Source: Cryobacterium melibiosiphilum
Lineage (GTDB): Bacteria > Actinomycetota > Actinomycetes > Actinomycetales > Microbacteriaceae
Direction of reading: 5' to 3'
Assembly (NCBI RefSeq): GCF_003602235.1
Contig: NZ_QZVS01000080.1
Coordinates: 11,874 to 75,873 of the forward strand
Length of the DNA stretch: 64,000 nt
Each line of letters begins with the position of its first letter. Position 1 is the stretch's first letter. Of this stretch, positions 23,314 through 33,596 are shown one piece after another. The notes under the pieces are model-generated. The model did no database searches. It was not told where the DNA came from and saw only the letters and a program-made list of their open reading frames with translations. The translations under genes were made by a program, and so were the position numbers.

Positions 23314-24129
23314 TTAGTGCGCGACGGCGGTTTCGGCGTACTCGCCGATGCGTGCGGTGCGCAGGATGCGCTCGAGCAGCTGGTCGAAGTAGCCGGCCAT
23401 CTCCTGGGCGCTCTCGCCCGGCCACACGTGCAGGGGCTTCGCGGCGCCCTGCGCCTGTTGCAGCGACGTGCGCTCCGGCAGCTGGGGGCTGAGCACGAGC
23501 GGCCCGAACATGTCGCGCAGCTCTTTGATCCGAAACTGGTGTTCGAGCGACGCCACGCGCGCCCGGTTCACGATGATGCCGAGCGGCTGCAGGCGCGGGC
23601 TGAGCCCACGACGGATCTCTTCGATCGCGCGCAGCGCACGGTCGGCGGCGGCGACCGAGAAGAGTCCCGGTTCGGTGACGACGGCGACGCGGTCGCTCGC
23701 GGCCCACGCCGTGCGCGTGAGGGCGTTCAGCGACGGTGCACAGTCGATGAGCACGAGGTCATAGTCTTTTTCGACGGTGGAGAGGGCTTCTTCAAGCTTC
23801 CAGATGTCGCGGATGCTGGGGTGCGGGCCGTCGAAATTGATGGCCGACGGGCTGCCGATCATGACATCGATCGTGCCCTGGCCGCCACGGGTCCAGCCGC
23901 TGGGCGCGATGGCAGCCCGCACGGTTTTTTCTTTCGGACTGGTCAGCACATCGGCCACATTCAGGTGGCCGGCAAGCTGGATATCCATTCCGGTCGAGAC
24001 GTCGGACTGGGGATCGAGGTCCACCACGAGGGTGCGGACACCCCGGGCGAAGGCAGCAGAAGCCAGACCAAGGGTCACCGTGGTCTTTCCTACTCCTCCC
24101 TTGAGGGAGCTAACGCTTAGTACGTGCAC
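23314..24129 (-). CDS. ParA-family ATPase
   Basis: A 271-aa P-loop ATPase of the ParA/MinD group. The deviant Walker A KGGVGKT with its signature first Lys is at residues 10-16, Walker A' VDLDPQSDVS near 38-47, and Walker B LVLIDCAPS near 126-134. No parB gene or parS sites adjoin it, so it is not the main chromosome-partition pair. An orphan ParA such as the division-linked PldP of Corynebacterium is a reasonable comparison. It starts with GTG and is divergent from pyc, which has another ATPase of this class on its far side. Confidence 0.9.
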   Translation of the reverse strand: MHVLSVSSLKGGVGKTTVTLGLASAAFARGVRTLVVDLDPQSDVSTGMDIQLAGHLNVADVLTSPKEKTVRAAIAPSGWTRGGQGTIDVMIGSPSAINFDGPHPSIRDIWKLEEALSTVEKDYDLVLIDCAPSLNALTRTAWAASDRVAVVTEPGLFSVAAADRALRAIEEIRRGLSPRLQPLGIIVNRARVASLEHQFRIKELRDMFGPLVLSPQLPERTSLQQAQGAAKPLHVWPGESAQEMAGYFDQLLERILRTARIGEYAETAVAH

Positions 24130-24206
24130 AAGAAGCTACGTTACCTTCACTAGTCTGGGAGAACCTAACCGTTGCCTGTACGCCGCGTCACCGTCGAAAG
24201 GTCTGC

Positions 24207-27200
24207 ATGTTCACGAAAATCCTTGTTGCCAACCGTGGAGAGATCGCGATTCGTGCGATGCGCGCGGCGTTTGAGCTCGGGGCGAAGACCGTTGCGGTGT
24301 TTCCCTTCGAGGACCGCAATTCGCTGCACCGCCTGAAGGCAGATGAGGCCTATCAGATCGGCGAGCCGGGGCATCCGGTGCGCGCGTACCTGAATGTGGG
24401 CGAGATCATTCGGGTCGCCAAGCAGAGTGGCGCCGACGCCATCTACCCCGGTTATGGCTTTTTGTCGGAGAACCCGGAGCTCGCCGAGGCGTGCGCCGCG
24501 GCCGGCATCACCTTCATCGGTCCGGGCGCCGACGTGCTCGAAATGGCCGGCAACAAGGTCACCGCGAAGGAGCATGCCATTGCGGCCGGGGTTCCGGTGC
24601 TGAAGTCCACGCCGCCGTCGCAAGACGTTGAGCTGCTGATCAGCCAGGCCGAGGAGATCGGTTTCCCGATCTTCGCCAAGGCCGTCGCCGGTGGCGGCGG
24701 GCGCGGCATGCGCCGCGTCGCGAGCATGAAGGACCTCCGCGGCAGCCTCGAAGAGGCCATGCGCGAGGCCAACAGCGCCTTCGGCGACCCGACGATGTTT
24801 CTCGAGGCTGCCGTGCTGCGCCCCCGCCACATCGAGGTTCAGATCCTCGCCGACGCGACCGGGGAAACCGTGCACCTGTTCGAGCGGGACTGCTCGGTGC
24901 AGCGCCGCCACCAGAAGGTCATCGAGATCGCGCCGGCACCGAACCTGAACGACGAGATCCGCGCCAAGCTCTACGCCGACGCGATCAAGTTCGCCCGCAG
25001 CATCGGCTACGTGAACGCCGGCACCGTCGAGTTCCTGCTCGACACCGTGGGCGAGCGCGCTGGCCAGCACGTCTTCATCGAGATGAACCCGCGCATCCAG
25101 GTCGAGCACACCGTGACCGAAGAGGTGACGGATGTCGACCTCGTCCAGTCCCAGATCCGCATCGCGGCGGGGGAGACCCTCGCCGACCTCGACCTGCGGC
25201 AGGAGCAGATCCGCCTGCGTGGTTTTGCGCTCCAGTGCCGCATCACGACCGAAGACCCGTCCGCCGGGTTCCGACCCGACACCGGCAAGATCACGACCTA
25301 CCGCTCCCCGGGTGGCGCGGGCATCCGTCTCGATGGCGGCACGATCAACCCGGGCACGCAGATCAGCCCGCACTTCGACTCGATGCTCGCCAAGCTCACC
25401 TGCCGTGGCCGTGACTATTCGGCCGCCGTCACCCGTTCCAAGCGTGCCCTCGCCGAGTTCCGCATCCGCGGCGTCTCGACGAACATCGCGTTCCTGCAGG
25501 CCGTGCTCGAAGACGCTGACTTCGCCGCCGGCGACGTGAGTACCTCGTTCATCGATGAGCGTCCCGACCTGCTGCGCACCCGAACGTCGAAGGACCGCGG
25601 CACTAAGATCCTCAACTGGCTCGCCGACGTCACCGTCAACCAGCCCAACGGCGTGCCCCTGACGCTGGTCAGCCCGACCGAGAAGCTTCCCGAACTCGAC
25701 CTGACCGTGCCGGCTCCGGAGGGCTCACGCCAGCGCCTCCAGTTGCTCGGACCGGTCAAGTTCGCGGCCGACCTTCGAGCCCAGACCGCCCTCGCCGTGA
25801 CCGACACCACGTTCCGTGATGCCCACCAGTCGCTGCTGGCGACCCGGGTGCGCACCAAAGACCTCGTTGCCGTCGCCCCGTATGTGGCCCGGCTCACCCC
25901 CGAACTGCTGTCGGTTGAGGCCTGGGGGGGCGCGACCTACGACGTCGCGTTGCGGTTCCTCGGTGAAGACCCGTGGGAGCGCCTCGCCGCGCTGCGGGAG
26001 TCGCTGCCGAACATCAACATCCAGATGCTGCTGCGCGGCCGCAACACAGTCGGCTACACCCCGTACCCGACCGAGGTGACGGATGCCTTCGTGCGCGAAG
26101 CCGCCTCGACCGGCGTTGACATCTTCCGCATCTTCGACGCCCTGAACGACGTGTCGCAGATGCGCCCGGCGATCGATGCGGTCCTGGCAACCGGCAGCAG
26201 CCTGGCCGAGGTGGCCGTCTGCTACACCGGCGACCTGCTCGACCCGGCCGAAGACCTGTACACCCTCGACTACTACCTGCGCCTCGCGGAGCAGATCGTC
26301 GACTCCGGCGCGCACGTACTCGCGATCAAGGACATGGCCGGTCTGCTGCGCCCCGCCGCCGCTGAGAAGCTCGTCAGCGCGTTCCGGGAGCGTTTCGACC
26401 TTCCGGTGCACGTGCACACGCACGACACCGCCGGCGGTCAGCTCGCGACCCTGCTGGCCGCTTCCCGCGCGGGCGCGGACGCGGTCGACGTGGCCAGCGC
26501 TCCGATGGCCGGCACCACCAGCCAGCCCTCGGCCAGCTCCCTCGTCGCCGCCCTCGCCCACACCGAACGCGACACCGGCATCTCGCTGTCGAACGTCTGC
26601 GACCTGGAGCCGTACTGGGAGGCCGTGCGTCACGTCTACCGGCCGTTCGAGTCCGGCCTGTCGGCGCCCACCGGGCGGGTCTACAAGCACGAGATCCCCG
26701 GCGGGCAGCTCTCCAACCTGCGCACCCAGGCGGTCGCGCTCGGCCTGTCCGACCACTTCGAACTCATCGAGGACATGTACACCGCGGCGAACAAGATCCT
26801 CGGCCGGGTGCCGAAGGTGACACCGTCGTCGAAGGTCGTCGGTGACCTGGCCCTCTACCTCGCGGCGGTGAAGGCCGACCCCGCCGACTTCGAGAAGAAC
26901 CCCGACAAGTACGACGTGCCCGACTCCGTCATCGGGTTCATGGCGGGCGAACTGGGCGACCTGCCCGGCGGCTGGCCGGAACCCTTCCGCAGCAAGGTGC
27001 TCGCCGGCCGCAACATCCGCATCGGCGTCACCGAGCTCACCGGGGCCGAGCGCACCGCACTCGACGCCGACAGCCCGACCCGGCGCAGCATGCTCAACCA
27101 ACTGCTGTTTCCGGCGCCGACCCGCCAGTTCGAGCAGATCCGTGAGCTGTTCGGTGACCTGTCGGTTGTCGACACCGTCGACTACCTCTACGGCCTGCAA

Positions 27201-27611
27201 CAGGGCCAGGAGCACGCCGTCGACATCGCCCCGGGCGTGCGTCTCTATGTCGGCCTCGAAGCCATCGGTGAAGCGGATGCGAAGGGCATGCGCACGGTGA
27301 TGACGGTGCTGAACGGTCAGTTGCGCCCCGTCTTCGTGCGGGACCGCAGCATCACGGTCGAAGCTCGCACCGCCGAGAAGGCCGACGCTAATCAGCCCGG
27401 CCAGATCGCCGCGCCGTTCTCCGGAGTCGTCACCCTGCAGGTCGAAGAGGGCGCGACCATCGAAGCCGGCCAGAGCATCGCCAGTATCGAAGCGATGAAG
27501 ATGGAAGCCGCCATCACCTCGCCGATCAGCGGTGTCATCGAACGCGTCGCCATCCCGGTCACCCAGCAGGTGGATGCAGGCGATCTGCTTGTGGTGGTAC
27601 GTCCGCGCTAG
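24207..27611 (+). CDS. pyc: pyruvate carboxylase
   Basis: Pyruvate + bicarbonate + ATP gives oxaloacetate, refilling the TCA cycle. The 1134-aa single chain has all three domains: biotin carboxylase (about 1-460; ATP-grasp KAVAGGGGRGMR, later EMNPRIQVEHTVTEE), carboxyltransferase (about 530-820; DTTFRDAHQSLLATR, metal-binding HVHTHDTAG) and biotin carrier (about 1065-1134; EAMKMEA, biotinyl Lys 1098). The length matches the family. It is divergent from an orphan parA and 32 nt upstream of a second ParA-like gene. Effector control by acetyl-CoA or aspartate is usual but not visible here. Confidence 0.98.
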   Translation: MFTKILVANRGEIAIRAMRAAFELGAKTVAVFPFEDRNSLHRLKADEAYQIGEPGHPVRAYLNVGEIIRVAKQSGADAIYPGYGFLSENPELAEACAAAGITFIGPGADVLEMAGNKVTAKEHAIAAGVPVLKSTPPSQDVELLISQAEEIGFPIFAKAVAGGGGRGMRRVASMKDLRGSLEEAMREANSAFGDPTMFLEAAVLRPRHIEVQILADATGETVHLFERDCSVQRRHQKVIEIAPAPNLNDEIRAKLYADAIKFARSIGYVNAGTVEFLLDTVGERAGQHVFIEMNPRIQVEHTVTEEVTDVDLVQSQIRIAAGETLADLDLRQEQIRLRGFALQCRITTEDPSAGFRPDTGKITTYRSPGGAGIRLDGGTINPGTQISPHFDSMLAKLTCRGRDYSAAVTRSKRALAEFRIRGVSTNIAFLQAVLEDADFAAGDVSTSFIDERPDLLRTRTSKDRGTKILNWLADVTVNQPNGVPLTLVSPTEKLPELDLTVPAPEGSRQRLQLLGPVKFAADLRAQTALAVTDTTFRDAHQSLLATRVRTKDLVAVAPYVARLTPELLSVEAWGGATYDVALRFLGEDPWERLAALRESLPNINIQMLLRGRNTVGYTPYPTEVTDAFVREAASTGVDIFRIFDALNDVSQMRPAIDAVLATGSSLAEVAVCYTGDLLDPAEDLYTLDYYLRLAEQIVDSGAHVLAIKDMAGLLRPAAAEKLVSAFRERFDLPVHVHTHDTAGGQLATLLAASRAGADAVDVASAPMAGTTSQPSASSLVAALAHTERDTGISLSNVCDLEPYWEAVRHVYRPFESGLSAPTGRVYKHEIPGGQLSNLRTQAVALGLSDHFELIEDMYTAANKILGRVPKVTPSSKVVGDLALYLAAVKADPADFEKNPDKYDVPDSVIGFMAGELGDLPGGWPEPFRSKVLAGRNIRIGVTELTGAERTALDADSPTRRSMLNQLLFPAPTRQFEQIRELFGDLSVVDTVDYLYGLQQGQEHAVDIAPGVRLYVGLEAIGEADAKGMRTVMTVLNGQLRPVFVRDRSITVEARTAEKADANQPGQIAAPFSGVVTLQVEEGATIEAGQSIASIEAMKMEAAITSPISGVIERVAIPVTQQVDAGDLLVVVRPR

Positions 27612-27643
27612 GATTAGGCCCGGCTATCGAAGGGCAGGGACAC

Positions 27644-29113
27644 ATGGCAGAAAAGGGTAACGACGACGGCGGTTCCGCCGCGCAGGGAACTGCGGGCGCA
27701 ACCGGCGCGTCGGGAGCACGCGGCGGTGTCGGCACCGGCAGCGCGCGAGGGGCGCACGGTGAGGCGCGAGCCTCGGCCGCGTCCGGTGATGTCTTCACCG
27801 AGGAGTACAACAGCGAGCTCCCGCCGCACAGCATCGACAACCTGGCCGCCGCCCTGCCCGAGAACCTGAGTGTGCCCCTGCCCGTCGCGGCGGTCGCCGC
27901 AGAGCGACCGCCGGGCCCGCGCCGCGCCGGCGCACCCGGGACCGTGCCCGTCGGACCGGGTAGCCAATCCGCTCTCTCGCAGCCCACTCTCCCGCGGGGC
28001 ACACTCGCGCGGGCTTCCACCCAGCACCCGGCCACGCACACCGTCGAGGTCAGCACTCCGTCGAATCCGCGCGGCGTGCGCGCGTCGCTCGCCACGACAT
28101 CCGTTGCCGTGCCGCTGGGCACGCCACCGGCCGAAAACGCCCGCGCGTCCCGCACCGAAGGCGGCGCGCCGGAATCAGCGTCAATGCTCACGTCCGACCG
28201 CCTGCTCGAGGTCAACCGCCGCACGCGCCGCGCCCCACGCGGCGCCTGGAACCGGTTCGTCTACGACGCCACGCTGCACCTGGTCAACCTCGGCGACTCC
28301 GCCAAGGTGCGGGCGCACCAGCAGATGGATGAACGCATCCGCCGCCACTTCGATGGCGGCGCACGGTTCGTGCCGATCCTCACCCGCAAGGGTGGTGTGG
28401 GCAAGACCACTGTGACCGCCCTGCTCGGAATGGCCCTCGCCGACGCCCGCGAAGACCGCATCATCGCCGTCGACGCCAACCCCGACCGCGGCACGCTGTC
28501 GGAACGGGTGAGCAAGCAGACCCGCCTCACCGTGCGCGACGTCGTGACCCGCGCCGCCTCGATCGGCAACTTCACCGACTTCACCGCGCTCGTCTCGCGG
28601 GACGAGACCCGGCTCGACATTCTCGCCTCCGACACCGACCCGCTGCTCTCGGAGGCCTTCGACGAGAACGACTACAACGTCGTCGCCGACCTCGCGGCCC
28701 GGTTCTACTCGATCGTGCTGACCGACTGCGGTACCGGAATCGTGCACTCCGTGATGCGGGCGACCCTGCAGCGCGCCGACTCCATCGTGATCGTCTCCGG
28801 GGGCAGCGTCGACGAGGCCCGGCTCGCGTCGGAGACCCTGACCTGGCTCGAAGCCAACGGTTACGGCGACCTCGTGCGCAACAGCATCGTGGCCATCAAC
28901 ACGGCCACGCAGGGCACCAACCTGGTTCGCCTGGAAGAGATCGAGTCCCACTTCCGGTCCCGGGTGCGCGAGATCGTGCGTATTCCCTACGACGCCCAAC
29001 TCGCCGCGGGCAGTGTGGTGTCCTACAAAGACCTGCAGCCCATCACCCAGCTCGCCGCGCGAACCCTGGCCGCCCTCGTGGTGGAGGGCTTGCCGGCCGA
29101 CCAGAACGCCTGA
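27644..29113 (+). CDS. MinD/ParA-like ATPase with long disordered N-terminus
   Basis: A 489-aa protein in two parts. Residues 1 to about 185 are low-complexity, rich in Ala, Pro, Gly, Arg and Thr. Residues ~190-489 form a MinD/ParA ATPase: deviant Walker [10 protein letters not shown] around Lys 249, Walker A' [12 protein letters not shown], and [13 protein letters not shown] in place of the usual DxxPG Walker B. This resembles the EspI/chromosome-partition-like ATPases of actinobacteria, which have a similar disordered head. It follows pyc by 32 nt with GGGCAGGGA upstream, so read-through from pyc is likely. Function unknown; no secretion (ESX) genes are nearby. Confidence 0.87.
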   Translation: MAEKGNDDGGSAAQGTAGATGASGARGGVGTGSARGAHGEARASAASGDVFTEEYNSELPPHSIDNLAAALPENLSVPLPVAAVAAERPPGPRRAGAPGTVPVGPGSQSALSQPTLPRGTLARASTQHPATHTVEVSTPSNPRGVRASLATTSVAVPLGTPPAENARASRTEGGAPESASMLTSDRLLEVNRRTRRAPRGAWNRFVYDATLHLVNLGDSAKVRAHQQMDERIRRHFDGGARFVPILTRKGGVGKTTVTALLGMALADAREDRIIAVDANPDRGTLSERVSKQTRLTVRDVVTRAASIGNFTDFTALVSRDETRLDILASDTDPLLSEAFDENDYNVVADLAARFYSIVLTDCGTGIVHSVMRATLQRADSIVIVSGGSVDEARLASETLTWLEANGYGDLVRNSIVAINTATQGTNLVRLEEIESHFRSRVREIVRIPYDAQLAAGSVVSYKDLQPITQLAARTLAALVVEGLPADQNA

Positions 29114-29154
29114 CCCGCTCCCACCCACTTTCCCCTTACCCTAAGGTTTCCTCC

Positions 29155-29646
29155 GTGCCCGAACGCCAGATCCGTCTTCTCGGGGACCCGGTCCTCAAAA
29201 CCGTGTCCGACCCGATCCTCACCATTGACGACCGCGTGCGGTCCCTCGTGCAGGACCTCGTCGACAGCGTGAAGTTGCCCGGCCGCGCCGGAGTAGCCGC
29301 GTCGCAGATCGGCGTGAACCTGCGCGCCTTCAGCTACAACGTCGACGGCGACATCGGCTACATCCTGAATCCCGTCGTCGTCGAGGTCAGCGGTGAGCCG
29401 GTGCTACTTGATGAGGGCTGCCTGTCGGTACCGGGACTCTGGTACCCGACGATGCGGTATCCGTTCGCCCGCGTCACCGGGATCGACCTCGATGGCGAAC
29501 CGGTTGAACTCTCCGGCACCGGCATCATGGCGCAGGCGCTGCAGCACGAAACCGACCACCTCGACGGCCTGCTCTACCTCGACCGGCTCGACAAGGCCAA
29601 CCGGCGTGCGGCCATGAAAGAGGTCCGCGAGTCGACCTGGTTCTAA
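29155..29646 (+). CDS. def: peptide deformylase
   Basis: Removes the N-formyl group from nascent proteins. The 163-aa protein has the three PDF motifs: GVAASQIG (46-53, a variant of GxGLAAxQ), EGCLSVPG with metal-binding Cys 89, and QHETDHLDG with His 131 and His 135 and catalytic Glu 132. The GTG start follows TAAGGT (29142-29147) by 7 nt, a leaderless-type arrangement, so it may be independent of the ATPase gene 41 nt upstream. No fmt gene is adjacent. Confidence 0.96.
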   Translation: MPERQIRLLGDPVLKTVSDPILTIDDRVRSLVQDLVDSVKLPGRAGVAASQIGVNLRAFSYNVDGDIGYILNPVVVEVSGEPVLLDEGCLSVPGLWYPTMRYPFARVTGIDLDGEPVELSGTGIMAQALQHETDHLDGLLYLDRLDKANRRAAMKEVRESTWF

Positions 29647-29680
29647 CCGGCCACCCCGAAAATTCCGGCCGACCAGAAAA

Positions 29681-29708
29681 GGGCCGTCCTGCCTCGGCAG
29701 GGCGGCCC
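29681..29708. terminator. strong hairpin between convergent def and fadD
   Basis: GGGCCGTCCTGCC (29681-29693) pairs with GGCAGGGCGGCCC (29696-29708) with one G-T wobble; the innermost pairs must open to form the loop. AAAA precedes and ATTT follows, so it can work in both directions. Confidence 0.85.
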
Positions 29709-29757
29709 ATTTCGTAGCGGTTCAGGTTCTCGGGGCCCGGTCGTTTTCGGGGTGGTG

Positions 29758-31590
29758 CTAGTCCCGAATCGAGAAGCCCTCGGTCACCGGTGCACCGGCG
29801 TACATGTCGTCAATGGTGGCGGCGAAGTCCCGCAGAATGATGTTGCGCTTGATGCTCATCTTCGGCGTCAGGTGCCCGCTCGCCTCGGTCAGTTCGATGT
29901 CGAGCAGCGTGAACTTGCGAATCGACTCAGCCCGGGACACACCCTGGTTGGCCAGGTCGACGGCCCGCTGGATTTCGGCGCGCACGGCGGGGTTGACGGA
30001 TGCCTCGGTGAGGGTCATTCCGGCATCCTCGTGGTTGTTGTTGAGCCAGACCGGCAGCATATCCGGGTCGAGTGTCACGAGCGCCGAGATGAAGGGCTTC
30101 TGGTCGCCGACGACGACAACCTGGCCGACGAGCGGGTTGGCGCGAATCGGATCTTCGAGCGCGGCGGGGGCGACGTTCTTGCCGCCGGCCGTGACGATGA
30201 TCTCTTTCTTGCGGCCGGTGATCGTCAGGAACCCGTCGCTGTCGAAGGAGCCGATGTCGCCCGTGCGCAGCCAGCCCTCGTTGAAGGTGTCGCGGGTGGC
30301 TTCGGGGTTCTTCCAGTACTCCTTGAAGACATTGACGCCCTTCACCTCGATCTCCCCGTCGTCCATGACGCGCACCGAGACGCCCGGAAGCGGCGGGCCG
30401 ACCGTGCCGATCTTGGCGCGGGTGGCGAGGCTCACCGTCGCCGGGGCCGTCGTCTCGGTGAGACCGTAGCCTTCCAGGATGACGATGCCGAGGCTGTGGA
30501 AGAAGTGGCCCAGGTGTTCGCCGAGGGGCGCGGAGCCCGAGACGGCGTAGACCACGTTGCCGCCCATCGCGGCGCGCAGTTTGCTGTAGACGAGACGGTC
30601 GAACAGGGCGAACTTGACCTTCATCATCAGCGGAATCGTGGTTCCGGCCTGGACCGCCTTGGAATGTTCGACGGCGATGTGGGCGGCCGCGTCGAAGATC
30701 TTGCCCTTGCCGCCGGCCTCGGCTTTCTGCTGCGCGGAGTTGTAGACCTTTTCGAAGACCCGGGGAACGGCCAGCAAAAACGTGGGTTTGAAGCTGCCGA
30801 GAGCCGGCAGCAGCTGCTTAGTGTCGGCTTGGTGCCCGACCCGCACGCCCGCGTGCACGCAGAGCACCGAGATGAAACGAGCGAAGACGTGCGCGGTCGT
30901 GATGAACAGTAGCGTCGAGGCGCCCTGCGGGTGCGTGAGCACCTCTTTGAGGGCCACCGCGGAGTTGCGGCTCGTCTCGAGGAAGTTCGCATGGGTGAGC
31001 ACACAGCCCTTCGGCCGACCGGTTGACCCCGAGGTGTAGATCAGGGTAGCCATGTCGTCGCCGACGGTGAGGTTGCGGCGACGGTCGATCTCGGCGTCCG
31101 CGACGTCGATGCCTCCGGCGGCCAGCTTGTCGAGGTCGCCCAGATCGATCTGCCAGACCTGGCCGATGTTCGGCAGGTCCGGGTGCACCTCGTCGAAGCG
31201 CGCGAAGTGGTCCGGCGTCTCGACAATGAGGGCCGTGGCATCCGAGTCGCTCAGGTTCCACTGCACCTGGCTTGGGGAGCTGGTCTCGTAGACCGGCACG
31301 AGCACGGCGCCGGCGAACCAGACGGCGAAGTCGATGAGGGTCCACTCGTAGCGGGTCTTGCACATCAAGCCGATTTTGTCGCCGGGGGCGATGCCGGCGG
31401 CGACGAGGCCCTTGGCGAGGGCGACGACCTGGGTGTGGAATTCGCGTGTCGTGACCGGCACCCATTCACCGTTTCTCGGCAGTGAGAACAGCACGGAGTC
31501 GGGGGTGGCGGCGAGACGATCGATGAGAAGATCGGTGACATTGGCGCCGGGATCGGCGGGAACGATGGCGGGGACGTCAAATTGTTTCAC
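29758..31590 (-). CDS. fadD: long-chain fatty acyl-CoA synthetase (AMP-binding, FadD15-like)
   Basis: Activates fatty acids to acyl-CoA through acyl-AMP. The 610-aa protein shows the AMP-binding signature LIYTSGSTGRPKGCVLTH, YGLTETTA and the C-terminal GWLRTGDIG and GRKKEIIVTAGGKN. GTG at 31590 is chosen because GAAGGAG lies 5 nt upstream; a longer frame to 31686 adds residues from the promoter region. In Mycobacterium fadD15 lies near the PlsC-like gene and aroG, the same neighbourhood as here. It is divergent from glk. Confidence 0.94.
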   Translation of the reverse strand: MKQFDVPAIVPADPGANVTDLLIDRLAATPDSVLFSLPRNGEWVPVTTREFHTQVVALAKGLVAAGIAPGDKIGLMCKTRYEWTLIDFAVWFAGAVLVPVYETSSPSQVQWNLSDSDATALIVETPDHFARFDEVHPDLPNIGQVWQIDLGDLDKLAAGGIDVADAEIDRRRNLTVGDDMATLIYTSGSTGRPKGCVLTHANFLETSRNSAVALKEVLTHPQGASTLLFITTAHVFARFISVLCVHAGVRVGHQADTKQLLPALGSFKPTFLLAVPRVFEKVYNSAQQKAEAGGKGKIFDAAAHIAVEHSKAVQAGTTIPLMMKVKFALFDRLVYSKLRAAMGGNVVYAVSGSAPLGEHLGHFFHSLGIVILEGYGLTETTAPATVSLATRAKIGTVGPPLPGVSVRVMDDGEIEVKGVNVFKEYWKNPEATRDTFNEGWLRTGDIGSFDSDGFLTITGRKKEIIVTAGGKNVAPAALEDPIRANPLVGQVVVVGDQKPFISALVTLDPDMLPVWLNNNHEDAGMTLTEASVNPAVRAEIQRAVDLANQGVSRAESIRKFTLLDIELTEASGHLTPKMSIKRNIILRDFAATIDDMYAGAPVTEGFSIRD

Positions 31591-31798
31591 GGTAACTCCT
31601 TCGGTACCGGCAGCGGATGCCCACACTCTACCGAGCAAATCTGCGCTCGAAGTAAATCTGCGGTCAAGGGGGCATTTTCGCCTCACGGCAAACTGTTTTA
31701 CTACACTCTAGAGGGTGCGGTTGTGGGTCACCCGGAGCCGCGCCCATGCTTATAACAGTTGTGACGCATCGATGACCATCCACCACGAAAGGTGCGCC

Positions 31799-32743
31799 GT
31801 GCACGCCATTGGAATTGACATCGGGGGCACCAAAATCGCCGGCGCCCTCGTCGACGCGAGCGGCACCATCATCCGCTCCGATCGGGTCCCCACCGAGGCC
31901 ACCGACCCTCGTGAGATCGAAGACGCCGTCGTGGCCATGATCGAGGGCCTCGTGGCGGGGGAGCAGGTCATCGCCGCCGGTGTCGCGGCCGCCGGATTCA
32001 TCGACGCCGAGCAATCCACGGTGCATTACGCCCCCAACATCAACTGGCGCAACGAGCCGTTTCGCTCCAAGCTCGAGGCCCGACTCGACCTGCCGATCCT
32101 CATCGAGAACGACGCCAATGCCGCCGGCTGGGCGGAGTTCCGTTTCGGCGCCGGCCGGCCCTTCCACGACATGGTCATGCTCACCATCGGCACCGGCGTC
32201 GGCGGCGCCATCGTCGCGGGCGATCGCCTCTTCCGCGGCGGCTTCGGCGCGGCCGCCGAGCTCGGGCACCTGCGCCTCGTGCCGAACGGCCTGCCCTGTG
32301 GGTGCGGCGCCCACGGCTGCATCGAGCAATACGGATCCGGCCGGGCCCTGCTGCGCATCGCCAACGAGTATGCGGATGCCGGTGGCGTCGGGCTCGGGCT
32401 GGCCGCCGCCAGGTCCCGCAAGGGCAAACTGACCGGCAAGGAGGTCGGCCGGCTCATCCTGGCCGGCGACGGCGGTGCCCTCGCCGCGCTGCGCCAGCTC
32501 GGCGGTGCCCTCGGCCAGGCCTGCGCGAGCCTCGGCGCCGTGCTCGACCCGCAGGTCTTCGTGTTCGGCGGGGGAGTGGCCGCGGCCGGGGACCTGCTCC
32601 TCGAACCGATTCGCACCGCGTTCCTGGAACACCTGCCCGCCCGCGGGTACCACCCCGAGCCGGAGTTCGTGATCGCCCAGCTCGTGAATGACGCCGGAGT
32701 CGTCGGCGCGGCCGACCTCGCCCGCCACAGCGTCACGCAGTAG
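31799..32743 (+). CDS. glk: ROK-family glucokinase
   Basis: Phosphorylates glucose with ATP (or polyphosphate in some relatives). The 314-aa protein has the phosphate loop DIGGTK (residues 7-12), ENDANAAGWAE, and the ROK zinc motif C167-G-C-G-x2-GC-x-E. The GTG at 31799 is chosen for the GAAAGG upstream and immediate homology; an upstream start at 31715 would cross the divergent promoter region. The 208 bp between fadD and this start hold TACACT and TATAAC hexamers, but I cannot assign a promoter. Confidence 0.92.
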   Translation: MHAIGIDIGGTKIAGALVDASGTIIRSDRVPTEATDPREIEDAVVAMIEGLVAGEQVIAAGVAAAGFIDAEQSTVHYAPNINWRNEPFRSKLEARLDLPILIENDANAAGWAEFRFGAGRPFHDMVMLTIGTGVGGAIVAGDRLFRGGFGAAAELGHLRLVPNGLPCGCGAHGCIEQYGSGRALLRIANEYADAGGVGLGLAAARSRKGKLTGKEVGRLILAGDGGALAALRQLGGALGQACASLGAVLDPQVFVFGGGVAAAGDLLLEPIRTAFLEHLPARGYHPEPEFVIAQLVNDAGVVGAADLARHSVTQ

Positions 32744-32786
32744 GCTGCATCAGTCACGCCGCCGTCAATTTACCTAAGGAATAACG

Positions 32787-33476
32787 TTGTTCTACTGGTT
32801 CATGAAGAACATTGTCGTCGGCCCCCTGCTGCTCGGTATCTTCCGGCCCTGGGTCGTCGGCCTCGACAACATCCCCAAGAACGGCGGCGTGATTCTCGCC
32901 AGCAACCACCTGTCGTTCATCGACTCGGTGTTCCTGCCGCTCGTCGTCTCCCGCCGGGTCGTCTTCCTCGCCAAGAGCGAGTACTTCACCGGCAAGGGCC
33001 TCAAGGGCTGGGCGACCAAGCAGTTCTTCAAGGCGACGGGCCAGCTGCCGATCGACCGTTCGGGGGGCAAGGCCTCCGAGGATTCCCTGAACACCGGGCT
33101 CCGGGTTCTCGGCCAGGGCGGCGTGCTGGGCATCTATCCCGAGGGCACCCGCAGCCCCGACGCCAAGATGTATCGCGGCCGTACCGGCGTGGCCCGCATG
33201 GTGCTGGAATCCGGTGTCCCGGTGATCCCGGTCGCGATGATCGACACCGAGAAGGCCATGCCGACCGGCACGCGCATCCCGAAGGTTCGGCGCATCGGCA
33301 TCGTGATCGGCACTCCGCTCGACTTCACCCGTTTCGAGGGCATGGAGGGCGACCGCTTCGTGCTGCGCAGCGTGACCGATGAGCTCATGTACGAGCTGCA
33401 GCGCCTCAGCACCCAGGAGTACGTCGACGTCTATGCCACGTCCGTCAAGGAAAAGCGCGCGACCCTTTCGCGATAG
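32787..33476 (+). CDS. plsC: 1-acyl-sn-glycerol-3-phosphate acyltransferase (PlsC family)
   Basis: Makes phosphatidic acid from lysophosphatidic acid at the membrane. The 229-aa protein has NHLSFID with H41-x4-D46 as the catalytic pair, and YPEGTRS as the acyl-acceptor motif. It starts with TTG (32787); AAGGA lies 6 nt upstream and no ATG or GTG fits better. It follows glk by 43 nt. Related mycobacterial Rv2182c stands in the same position relative to aroG. Confidence 0.92.
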   Translation: MFYWFMKNIVVGPLLLGIFRPWVVGLDNIPKNGGVILASNHLSFIDSVFLPLVVSRRVVFLAKSEYFTGKGLKGWATKQFFKATGQLPIDRSGGKASEDSLNTGLRVLGQGGVLGIYPEGTRSPDAKMYRGRTGVARMVLESGVPVIPVAMIDTEKAMPTGTRIPKVRRIGIVIGTPLDFTRFEGMEGDRFVLRSVTDELMYELQRLSTQEYVDVYATSVKEKRATLSR

Positions 33477-33539
33477 GCTCAGCGCAGGCCGTCTAGCACG
33501 TTTAGGCCTGTTCACCGCCCACAGTTCTCGACCGATGAC

Positions 33540-33558
33540 AGCTCGATACTCTCGAGCT
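33540..33558 (+). promoter_or_regulatory. short inverted repeat upstream of aroG
   Basis: AGCTCGA (33540-33546) and TCGAGCT (33552-33558) form a perfect 7-bp palindrome with a 5-nt centre, 38 bp before the aroG start. It could be an operator or an mRNA hairpin; nothing in the sequence decides. Confidence 0.4.
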
Positions 33559-33596
33559 CGGACGATGTGCGCCCAAGAGAAACCAGGAATCACCCC

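Noticed and set aside
25725..27215. 496-codon minus-strand open frame inside pyc
   Set aside because: Antisense to the carboxyltransferase domain of pyc, with no recognisable feature.
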